Positions 1 to 5,441 of a DNA stretch of 5,441 nucleotides are shown in pieces; position 1 is the stretch's first letter, and each line of letters begins with the position of its first letter. The position numbers and the translations under genes are program-made. A model generated the notes under the pieces. The model worked only from the letters and a program-made list of their open reading frames with translations, did not search any database and had not been told where the DNA came from. The stretch lies in assembly GCA_022564455.1 (NCBI GenBank), contig JADFLK010000174.1:1-5441 (forward strand), written 5' to 3'. The DNA is from Bacteroidota bacterium (GTDB lineage: Bacteria > Bacteroidota > Rhodothermia > Rhodothermales > Rubricoccaceae).

Positions 1-2851
1 TACGGCGAATGCGCTGCACGCAGTAGGTACACTTCTCCATCACGCCGCGAAAGCGCACTGTCACGTTCGGGTTCTGCGCCATCTGAACTTCGATCGGCAG
101 CGTCTTGGACCAGTTGTAGTAGTTGAAACGGCGCACCTTGTACGGGCAGTTGTTCGAGCAGTACCGCGTGCCGATGCAGCGGTTGTACGTCATCTCGTTG
201 AGGCCGTCCGGGCTGTGGCTCGTCGCCGCAACCGGGCAAACGGACTCGCACGGCGCGTTTTCGCAGTGCTGGCACATCATCGGCTGAACGACCATGCCGG
301 GGTTGGCTTCGTCGCCGGTGTAGTAGCGGTCGATACGCAGCCACTGGAGCTCGCGCCCACGCGACACCTGATCCTTGCCCACCACCTGAATGTTGTTCTC
401 GCTCTGGCAGGCCACCACGCAGGCGTTGCATCCCGTGCAGGTGTTCAGGTCGATGCTCATCCCCCACTGCTCGCTTGAATACATCGCATTCGCGATGCGC
501 GGATCAGTTGAGGCCGCGCGCGGCTCAGTCCACAGCGGCGGGTAGTCTGCCCACGGTGTATTGTCGAGGATGTGCTGCTGGTGCTGGATAACCTCGGGGT
601 CACTCTGATACTCCTCCAGCGTCGTCATCCGCACGATCGCACGACCTTCCATCGAGCCGTGGTCCTGCGTGGTGACGAGCATCATCGACTCGCCCGTAGG
701 GGCAATGTTCGATGCGGTGGCGACTGCCATACTGCTGAGCGTGCGCATCGGGCCAACGTTCGTGCCCACGCCGTTGGCCAGTGGGCCGGGCCGGTAGATG
801 TCTACATCGCGGTCGAAGATTCTCGCCAGCAAATTGCGGTCGCTCAATTGCCGCTCGGAAGCCATGTCTCGGCCGTAACCAAGGGTTACAGTGATGGAGC
901 CGTCCGGATGGCCTTCCTGAACCCAGACCGGCAGCGTGCAGTCCACACCGTTTACGGTCAGAGTGATAATGTCGGCCTCGTGCTTTCCTTTCGACAACGC
1001 AACGTTCACCCCGAGGGCGTCGGCGGTGCCTCGGCTCATGATGGCCGCGTTGTCCCAGACGAGTTTGGACACCGGATGCGGAAGCTCCTGCATCCACGCA
1101 TTGTTCGAGAAGGCGCCGTCGCCGAGTTTGGGCGAGGTGCGGAAAACGACCTCGGTCTCACCGCCAGCCATCACCGGCAGGCCCGAGAAGTCCGGCACTC
1201 CGCCTACCACACTGGCCACGGGGTACAAAGTATTCAAAATAAACCCGTCGTGGATGGCCGTGCGCCAGGCATCCTCCGAGCCGAGGGCCGGGCGAAGCGT
1301 GCCGCGTACAAGTTCGTAGCCGCTCGCGTTCTGCCCCGTCGCAAACAGGTTCAGGACTTCAAGGTTGGAATGGGCAGCCTCATATAAAGGTGCAATCAAC
1401 GGCTGGATGATGGACATCGTGCCGTCCCATGCACGGCCGTCATCCCAGCTTTCGAGAAAGTGCGTTCCTGGTACGTGCCACGTAGCAACCTGCCCCGTCT
1501 CGTCCCGATGGAGGCCCACGTGGACCGACGTACCCACGTGGCCTAGGGCTTCGGCAAAGTTGAGACCGGCCGGGAGGCTGTACACCGGGTTTGTGCCCAG
1601 CATCAGCAAAAGCTGGATGCGCCCGGCCTGCATGTCCCGGACAAGCGTCGCCACAGATTGCGAGAGCGGCACTACGCTGGCTGCGCCGGTATCGAGATAG
1701 TCCACCACGTTGCTGCCGAACTGCGCGTTCAACGCCGCGCACAGAGCGTGGACTTCCACAGGCTGCGTCGCGCCGGCCACAAACGCGGCATTGCCACTGG
1801 CAGCCCGCACATCCTGAACAATGGCCTGCACCATCGGGTCGCTCGCAAACGCGCTCGATCCGCGCGACCCGCTTCCCACGCCGAGACTCTGCCCAACGGC
1901 TGCAGCCACGTGCGCAATGTCGCACGCGCGCAGCGCCTTGCGGTGGTCGGCCATGCCACCCAATCCGGTATAAGTGCTTTCAAAAGCATAAAGACGGCTC
2001 ATCGAACCACGCACGTCCACGTTGCGGCTCGCGGCGTACCCGCGACTGTTCCAAACTGAGTTCGGATCTTCCGAACCGATAAAGTCGGCGTCGAAGGAGA
2101 CGATGACGTCGGCACCAGAGAACTTGTAATGCGGCCGCAACGGGCGGCCGAAGGCGGCTTGCGTGCCCAGCGCCGTAACGTCGTCGCCGTTGGCGTGCAA
2201 CTCGATCCACCGTGCGCCGGGGAAACGCTGCTCGAACTGCTGCCTGATGTTCGCCTGTGTCGTAGAAGACGACGGCTCGGCAATCACGGCGACCGAAGCA
2301 CCGTCGACATCCATACTCTGAATGGCGGAAACAAACTCATTCCATGTTGAAGGGGCGCCGTCATGATAGACCGTGCGCGAACGGTCAGGGTCGTAGAGGT
2401 TTAGAATACTTGCCTGCGCAAACAAACCCGACTTCCCCCGGCTGACGGGGTGCTCGGGGTTGCCCTCGATTTTTGTGGGGCGGCCTTCGTAGCTCTCCAC
2501 CAGCAGCGCCTGCACGGCACCCGCGAACGGCATGGCCGTGGCGTAGAAGTTGGGCAGCCCAGGAATAATTTCTTCCGGCTTGCGGGCGTACGGCAGGATC
2601 TCCTCCGCCGGGCGGCGGCAACCCGCCAGACCCATCATTGCCATTGAGGCGCCCATAACCTGGAGGAACGTCCGGCGTGAGGGGCCTGCATCACCTTCAA
2701 GCTCGTCGGCATCCGTGGCGCCCGGCAGAAACTCCTTTGCCCGAAATGCCGCGTACTCAGACGTATCAGCCAGATCCTCTCGGCTACGCCACACTCTGGG
2801 CGTGCCATCGGCTAGAACGTCGTACGGGCTGAGAACGTCGAGGTCAATCAT
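1..2851 (-). CDS. actB: ActB, molybdopterin-oxidoreductase-like iron-sulfur subunit of alternative complex III (partial, C-terminus missing)
   Basis: ActB is the large peripheral Fe-S subunit of alternative complex III and carries electrons from the quinol site towards the ActA hemes. I read the frame through the window: 950 uninterrupted codons from ATG 2849-2851, running off at position 1. The N-terminus has the family-like VWRS (residues 20-23), then a twin-arginine motif SRRTFLQ (58-64) and a hydrophobic stretch ending in LAGC (C78), a possible lipobox. Residues about 100-760 are MopB-like; GRPTKIEGNPEHPVSRGK at 123-140 is typical of that fold. The ferredoxin-type domain starts near residue 798, with Cys at 805/808/811/815, 860/863/868/872, 892/898/902 and 941/944. 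The last expected Cys group lies outside the window. In characterised ACIII this part binds three [4Fe-4S] and one [3Fe-4S] cluster, and the MopB part has no molybdenum cofactor. The start is chosen by family-like N-terminus; no clear Shine-Dalgarno is visible. It lies 112 bp downstream of actA, and actC should follow. Confidence 0.96.
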   Translation of the reverse strand, partial: MIDLDVLSPYDVLADGTPRVWRSREDLADTSEYAAFRAKEFLPGATDADELEGDAGPSRRTFLQVMGASMAMMGLAGCRRPAEEILPYARKPEEIIPGLPNFYATAMPFAGAVQALLVESYEGRPTKIEGNPEHPVSRGKSGLFAQASILNLYDPDRSRTVYHDGAPSTWNEFVSAIQSMDVDGASVAVIAEPSSSTTQANIRQQFEQRFPGARWIELHANGDDVTALGTQAAFGRPLRPHYKFSGADVIVSFDADFIGSEDPNSVWNSRGYAASRNVDVRGSMSRLYAFESTYTGLGGMADHRKALRACDIAHVAAAVGQSLGVGSGSRGSSAFASDPMVQAIVQDVRAASGNAAFVAGATQPVEVHALCAALNAQFGSNVVDYLDTGAASVVPLSQSVATLVRDMQAGRIQLLLMLGTNPVYSLPAGLNFAEALGHVGTSVHVGLHRDETGQVATWHVPGTHFLESWDDGRAWDGTMSIIQPLIAPLYEAAHSNLEVLNLFATGQNASGYELVRGTLRPALGSEDAWRTAIHDGFILNTLYPVASVVGGVPDFSGLPVMAGGETEVVFRTSPKLGDGAFSNNAWMQELPHPVSKLVWDNAAIMSRGTADALGVNVALSKGKHEADIITLTVNGVDCTLPVWVQEGHPDGSITVTLGYGRDMASERQLSDRNLLARIFDRDVDIYRPGPLANGVGTNVGPMRTLSSMAVATASNIAPTGESMMLVTTQDHGSMEGRAIVRMTTLEEYQSDPEVIQHQQHILDNTPWADYPPLWTEPRAASTDPRIANAMYSSEQWGMSIDLNTCTGCNACVVACQSENNIQVVGKDQVSRGRELQWLRIDRYYTGDEANPGMVVQPMMCQHCENAPCESVCPVAATSHSPDGLNEMTYNRCIGTRYCSNNCPYKVRRFNYYNWSKTLPIEVQMAQNPNVTVRFRGVMEKCTYCVQRIRR

Positions 2852-2864
2852 CGAAGAGAGCTTC

Positions 2865-2955
2865 AGATTGGCAGGTTTTAAGGTTTCAGATTTCGGAATG
2901 CGGGAGATTGGCACTGCTGATGCAGGCAATCTTCAACTTTCTAACCTTCAAATCT
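2865..2955. repeat. Imperfect inverted repeat with period-8 arms filling the actA-actB gap
   Basis: The left arm 2865-2890 and the complement of the right arm 2930-2955 match at 19 of 26 positions. The arms are built from degenerate octamers: AGGTTTTA and AGGTTTCA on the left; AACTTTCT, AACCTTCA and AATCTTCC on the right. Between them AGATTG (2905-2910) pairs with CAATCT (2927-2932), and CTGC with GCAG around a TGAT loop. The right-hand octamers run into the actA stop codon (2964-2966). The 112-bp gap holds no gene and no clear promoter. Confidence 0.5.
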
Positions 2956-2963
2956 TCCAACCA

Positions 2964-3635
2964 TCAGTAGTGACAAGCTGAGCAGTTCTGTGGGGGCTGG
3001 ATGCCTTCGGCTTCAATGCGGGCGCGGTTGGCATTGACGTAGGCGGCAAACGAATCTCGGTCTTCGCGTACTTCCTCATCGAAACCCATCTGCGTGACGA
3101 GAGCAGGGTCGCGGAGGCTTTCCGCCGGATTACGGTGGCAGTCGAGGCACCAACTCATGGAGAGCGGCTCCTCCAGCGAAACCACTTCCATCTGGTCCAC
3201 GCGCCCGTGGCAACTCTCACATCCCACCCCCACATTTACGTGAACGGCGTGCGAGAACTGCACGTAGTCAGGAAGGAAGTGGACGTTCACCCACGGAATC
3301 GGCGTACCGGCGGCCCAGCTCTCGCGCACGGGCAGGAGTTTGAGCGACTCCGTCCGCACCTGCGAGTGGCAGTTCATACAGGTCTGCGTGGACGGAATGT
3401 TGGCGTGCTCGCTGGTCTCCACATGGTTGTGGCAATACCGGCAGTCGATGGCAAACTCGCCGGCGTGGAGCGCGTGGCTATACGGCACCGGCTGCTCGGG
3501 CTGGTAGCCCACGTCCGTGAACTTCGGCGAGAAGTAGTACGAGATAAAGAGGACGACCACCAAGCCGCCACCGAGCGCTCCCATCAGGGAGACGGCGGGC
3601 AGGGCATTTGCCTTACGGGGGAAGATCTGCGGCAT
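2964..3635 (-). CDS. actA: ActA, membrane-anchored pentaheme c-type cytochrome of alternative complex III
   Basis: A 223-residue multiheme cytochrome, the electron-exit subunit of alternative complex III, with its heme domain outside the cytoplasmic membrane. One membrane anchor lies at about residues 13-35 (PAVSLMGALGG...ISYYF). Five CxxCH heme c sites are visible: CRYCH 65-69, CMNCH 86-90, CESCH 139-143, CLDCH 163-167 and CSACH 218-222. The last is two residues from the end (C-S-A-C-H-Y-stop). Extra histidines in PYSHALH (51-57) and QFSHAVH (126-132) are likely distal heme ligands. I chose the ATG at 3633-3635 because it gives the MPQIFPRKAN start typical of the family and places the anchor at the N-terminus. 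An in-frame ATG at 3725 would add 30 residues that come from a repeat-like intergenic sequence. A weak AAAGGG lies about 15 bases upstream, inside a potential hairpin. Length and five-heme count fit ActA. It precedes actB, as in known act operons. Confidence 0.96.
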   Translation of the reverse strand: MPQIFPRKANALPAVSLMGALGGGLVVVLFISYYFSPKFTDVGYQPEQPVPYSHALHAGEFAIDCRYCHNHVETSEHANIPSTQTCMNCHSQVRTESLKLLPVRESWAAGTPIPWVNVHFLPDYVQFSHAVHVNVGVGCESCHGRVDQMEVVSLEEPLSMSWCLDCHRNPAESLRDPALVTQMGFDEEVREDRDSFAAYVNANRARIEAEGIQPPQNCSACHY

Positions 3636-3642
3636 CGGCGCG

Positions 3643-3664
3643 AAAAACCGGCCCTTTAAGGCCG
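3643..3664 (-). promoter_or_regulatory. Hairpin plus T5 tract immediately upstream of actA
   Basis: On the minus strand CGGCC-TTAAAG-GGCCG (3664 down to 3649) forms a 5-bp GC stem. It is followed by G and TTTTT (3647-3643), 7 bases before the actA ATG. The shape is that of a weak intrinsic terminator or attenuator. The only Shine-Dalgarno-like bases for actA (AAAGGG) lie in its loop and stem, so folding could also limit ribosome access. Confidence 0.3.
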
Positions 3665-3710
3665 CTGGGTGAGACGCGTAACGTGAGGGATGCAGGCTTC
3701 GCAGAAGGTA

Positions 3711-3754
3711 GAAACCCCGGCCCACGGGGCTGGAGAAGATAGCTTGAAACCCCG
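3711..3754. repeat. GAAACCCCG direct repeat, each copy forming a CCCCG/CGGGG hairpin
   Basis: The nonamer GAAACCCCG occurs at 3711-3719 and again at 3746-3754. Each copy is followed by CGGGG (3725-3729 and 3764-3768), giving two hairpins with the same stem but different loops. A small CTTC-GCA-GAAG hairpin lies just beside the first copy (3697-3707). The arrangement suggests part of an interspersed repeat rather than chance. Confidence 0.45.
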
Positions 3755-3773
3755 TAGGAAAGGCGGGGAAGCT
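3741..3773 (-). terminator. Hairpin just after the MATE stop codon, possible terminator
   Basis: On the plus strand AGCTT (3741-3745) pairs with AAGCT (3769-3773), and CCCCG (3750-3754) with CGGGG (3764-3768). A GAAA bulge and a 9-base loop complete the structure. It starts 3 bases after the stop codon of the MATE gene, where a transcription end or mRNA-protecting hairpin would be expected. No strong T-run follows on the minus strand, so intrinsic termination is uncertain. Confidence 0.4.
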
Positions 3774-3776
3774 GAG

Positions 3777-5171
3777 TCACCCAACCGAGGATATTGCCTC
3801 GTTGCGTTTGCGATGTACAGCGCCAGTGAGATACCGAAACCGCGCGTTCAACAGGACGGCGGCGGTGGCGAGGCCGCTCGTCAGGCCCCACCAGATGCCT
3901 TTCGCTCCCAGCCCAAATCCAAACGCCAGAAGCAGAGCTATCCCGATGCCCACAATCCAATAGGACGCAGCCCCAATGAGCATCGGAACGCGCGTGTCCT
4001 TGAGGCCCCGGAGCGCACCGGCAGCCGTGGCCTGCGCGCCGTCGAACAGTTGAAAGACCCCGGCGATGGCCAGCAGACCGGCCGCAAGCTGGACGACGGC
4101 GGCATCAACCGGACCTGCCGCGTTCTGCCCCGTGTAGACCCACACCACCCACTCCGGCTTGAACCAGAACAGCATCGCCGAGCCAAACATGAACGCGGTG
4201 CCCATCGCAATGGCCGTCCACCCCGCCCTTGCCGAGCCCAATGTATCCCCAGCGCCGGCGGCCTGCCCCACTCGCACCGTTGCCGCCATCCCCACGCCCA
4301 GCGGAATCATGAACGTGACGCTAGATGCGTTGAGCGCAATCTGATGCGCCGCCAACGCCGTCGTCCCGAACAGCCCGATGATCAGTGTGGAGGCCGAGAA
4401 CAGCCCGGCCTCCAGCCCAAACTGCGCGCCGATGGGCCAACCGAGTTTGAAAAGCGTCCGGAAGTGGGCACGATCAGGTTTGCGGAGCCCGGCGAAGACG
4501 CGGTACGTCTTCAGACCAGGCGACCACCGAATGTAGATGACCAGCATCACGAGCATCGCCGCCATCACGATGGAGGAACTCCACCCACACCCGGCCAGCC
4601 CGAGTGCCGGAAACCCGAGCTTGCCGTACATCAACACCCAGTTGCCGAACGCATTGATGACCACGGCGATGAGGGTGATGATGAGAACGGGCCGTGGCCT
4701 CGCGAGCCCCTCGCAAAAACCCCGGAGCGCGGTGAACAGCAAGTTCGGGATGATGCCCCATCGAATGGCCAGCAGGTAGTCGGCGGCCAGGCTTGCGGCC
4801 TCCGGCTCCTGCCCCATAGCCAGCAAGAACCACTCGGACGGACCGAACAAAAACACGAGTGGGACGCCGAGAGCGGTAGCCAGCCACATGCCCTGCCGCG
4901 CAGACCGGCCGACTTCGTCGCCGTCCTCCGCGCCGACGGCCTGCGCCACCATCGGGTTTACGGCCATCACCACACCCATGCATACCAGCAGCGGGGTAAA
5001 GAAGAGCACGCTGCCGAGAACACCTCCAGCAAGTGCAGCCGTACCCAGACGGCCGATCATCATCACGTCCACGAAGCTCATCGCCATCTGGGCAAGCTGC
5101 GTGAGGGCAAGAGGCGCCGCCAATAAAAACGTGGCACGAACCTCGCTGCGAATGACGTAAAGCTGAGTCAT
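3777..5171 (-). CDS. MATE family (NorM-type) multidrug/toxin efflux transporter
   Basis: A 464-residue integral membrane protein of the multidrug and toxic compound extrusion family, normally 440-480 residues with 12 transmembrane helices in two homologous halves. These proteins export cationic drugs or metabolites in exchange for Na+ or H+. The first helix reads FLLAAPLALTQLAQMAM followed by FVDVMMIGRLG. The second half opens with KLGWPIGAQFGLEAGLFS at about 242-259. Acidic residues matching the functional ones of Vibrio NorM are present by position and context: D35 (FVD), E254 (GLEAG) and D377 (FDGAQ). Also typical are NPMVAQAVG (72-80), VRVGQAAGAGD (299-309) and ALRGLKDT (386-393). The start at 5169-5171 gives the usual short lead before helix 1, but no Shine-Dalgarno is visible and a repeat element begins only about 12 bases upstream. 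The transported substrate cannot be predicted. The gene is codirectional with actA, 141 bp upstream of it, with hairpins between, so it is probably a separate unit. Confidence 0.95.
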   Translation of the reverse strand: MTQLYVIRSEVRATFLLAAPLALTQLAQMAMSFVDVMMIGRLGTAALAGGVLGSVLFFTPLLVCMGVVMAVNPMVAQAVGAEDGDEVGRSARQGMWLATALGVPLVFLFGPSEWFLLAMGQEPEAASLAADYLLAIRWGIIPNLLFTALRGFCEGLARPRPVLIITLIAVVINAFGNWVLMYGKLGFPALGLAGCGWSSSIVMAAMLVMLVIYIRWSPGLKTYRVFAGLRKPDRAHFRTLFKLGWPIGAQFGLEAGLFSASTLIIGLFGTTALAAHQIALNASSVTFMIPLGVGMAATVRVGQAAGAGDTLGSARAGWTAIAMGTAFMFGSAMLFWFKPEWVVWVYTGQNAAGPVDAAVVQLAAGLLAIAGVFQLFDGAQATAAGALRGLKDTRVPMLIGAASYWIVGIGIALLLAFGFGLGAKGIWWGLTSGLATAAVLLNARFRYLTGAVHRKRNEAISSVG

Positions 5172-5183
5172 CGTACGTCTAAT

Positions 5184-5201
5184 GAGGCTGTTGAATTACG
5201 T
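5184..5201 (+). repeat. Left terminal inverted repeat of the MITE-like element
   Basis: GAGGCTGTTGAATTACGT is inverted relative to 5333-5350, with mismatches only at 5187 and 5196. Its outer edge lies 12 bases upstream of the MATE start codon. Confidence 0.65.
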
Positions 5202-5271
5202 GCTCTGTCGCCGAGACGAGTGCATCTCGGTTGAGATCAAGGCGCGAGATCGTAGTCGAATCGGTGATTCG

Positions 5272-5291
5272 GCCCCGCAGTACTGCGGGGC
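5272..5291. repeat. Perfect 20-bp palindrome inside the MITE-like element
   Basis: GCCCCGCAGTACTGCGGGGC is an exact palindrome, able to form an 8-bp, very GC-rich stem with a GTAC loop. It follows directly on another small hairpin (CGAATC, loop GGT, GATTCG at 5257-5271). A third, ATCTC-GGTT-GAGAT, lies at 5224-5237. No T-run follows on either strand, so it is not a typical intrinsic terminator. Confidence 0.75.
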
Positions 5292-5332
5292 AACGACGAG
5301 ATTGACCGAGAGGTTCCGTCGCAGGCAGGATG

Positions 5333-5350
5333 ACGTATTTCAACAGTCTC
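5333..5350 (-). repeat. Right terminal inverted repeat of the MITE-like element
   Basis: Read on the minus strand it is GAGACTGTTGAAATACGT, matching 16 of 18 bases of the left end. The outer edge faces the response-regulator tail. Confidence 0.65.
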
Positions 5351-5371
5351 GTAAGAGAGACACTTCCAGAA

Positions 5372-5399
5372 TACGCATTACGCACTACGCAATACTCAC
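5372..5399. repeat. Degenerate 7-bp tandem repeat at the end of the response-regulator gene
   Basis: Four consecutive heptamers are visible: TACGCAT, TACGCAC, TACGCAA, TACTCAC. The last unit overlaps the TGA stop codon (5396-5398) of the upstream regulator gene, so in the transcript the repeat begins at the stop codon. Such short-period tracts are found between genes in several bacterial groups; a role is not known to me. Confidence 0.6.
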
Positions 5400-5441
5400 T
5401 CCGTACTAATCTCGTATTTCTTGAGCAACCGGTACATCGTG
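5396..5441 (-). CDS. C-terminal end of a probable sigma-54-dependent (NtrC-type) response regulator (partial)
   Basis: Only the last 14 complete codons are inside the window, encoding TMYRLLKKYEISTE followed by TGA (5396-5398). This closely resembles the recognition helix and tail of Fis-type helix-turn-helix domains that end NtrC/AtoC-like enhancer-binding regulators (commonly ...RxTLYRKLKKYGI...), hence the call. If so, the full protein would have a receiver domain, an AAA+ domain that activates sigma-54 RNA polymerase, and this DNA-binding domain. None of that can be seen here, and other Fis-domain proteins end the same way. It is codirectional with the MATE gene but separated from it by 224 bp of repeats. 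Confidence 0.62.
   Translation of the reverse strand, partial: TMYRLLKKYEISTE

Larger units (their letters stand above)
5183..5351. mobile_element. MITE-like non-autonomous element with terminal inverted repeats
   Basis: The ends are inverted repeats: 5184-5201 (GAGGCTGTTGAATTACGT) and the complement of 5333-5350 (GAGACTGTTGAAATACGT) match at 16 of 18 positions. A TAA triplet abuts the element on both sides (5180-5182 and 5352-5354), a possible 3-bp target duplication if the ends are 5183 and 5351. The interior is packed with small hairpins and encodes no recognisable protein. Size, inverted ends and lack of a transposase fit a miniature inverted-repeat element. A TNA-type duplication would be consistent with some IS5-family subgroups, but that assignment is inference. 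Copy number cannot be judged from one window. Confidence 0.6.

Noticed and set aside
572..1387. A 271-codon plus-strand open frame opposite actB
   Set aside because: Same antisense register as actB, no recognisable motif; actB is uninterrupted and clearly the coding strand.
3135..3659. A 174-codon plus-strand open frame opposite actA
   Set aside because: The opposite strand has five CxxCH motifs in one frame with a membrane anchor; the plus-strand frame shows nothing recognisable.
3636..3725. N-terminal extension of ActA from an upstream ATG at 3725
   Set aside because: The added residues come from the hairpin repeat region, and the family start MPQIFPRKAN lies at 3635.
3690..5126. A 478-codon open frame on the plus strand opposite the MATE gene
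   Set aside because: It is in exact antisense codon register with the MATE gene. It is rich in Arg, His, Pro and Gln without any domain, the usual shadow of a GC-rich gene.
5179..5385. A 68-codon minus-strand open frame through the MITE-like element
   Set aside because: It spans both inverted ends and the palindrome, has no visible domain, and is best explained as chance reading of the repeat.
5372..5399. CRISPR array
   Set aside because: The units are contiguous 7-mers with no spacers, far too short for CRISPR repeats.

Overview
The window is a GC-rich bacterial fragment in which every convincing gene lies on the minus strand. Read in the direction of transcription (high to low coordinates), it holds the last codons of a probable NtrC-type response regulator, a complete MATE-family efflux transporter, a complete pentaheme cytochrome (ActA) and most of a large iron-sulfur protein (ActB). 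ActA followed by ActB is the start of the alternative complex III (ACIII) operon, which encodes a membrane quinol:electron-acceptor oxidoreductase that replaces cytochrome bc1. The N-terminal style of both Act proteins (MPQIFPRKAN; MIDLD...VWRS), the high GC content and the weak Shine-Dalgarno signals would suit a Rhodothermia-like or other Bacteroidota-related respiratory organism. That placement is inference; no taxonomic marker is present.

Layout: 1-2851 actB (minus, C-terminus beyond the window); 2852-2963 spacer made of period-8 degenerate repeats facing each other around a hairpin; 2964-3635 actA (minus); 3636-3776 spacer with a run of hairpins, two of them sharing a GAAACCCCG motif, and a hairpin plus T-tract just before actA; 3777-5171 MATE transporter (minus); 5172-5395 spacer almost filled by a 169-bp MITE-like element and a 7-bp tandem repeat; 5396-5441 tail of a Fis-type HTH protein (minus). 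No gene-free stretch exceeds 300 bases.

ActA and ActB act together: quinol electrons enter at the membrane part of ACIII (ActC, expected just beyond position 1), pass through the Fe-S clusters of ActB and the five hemes of ActA, and leave to a soluble carrier or terminal oxidase. The MATE exporter is next to them but has no evident functional tie. The best candidates for something undescribed are non-coding: the small mobile-looking element 12 bp upstream of the MATE start codon, and the short-period repeats that begin at the stop codons of two different genes.
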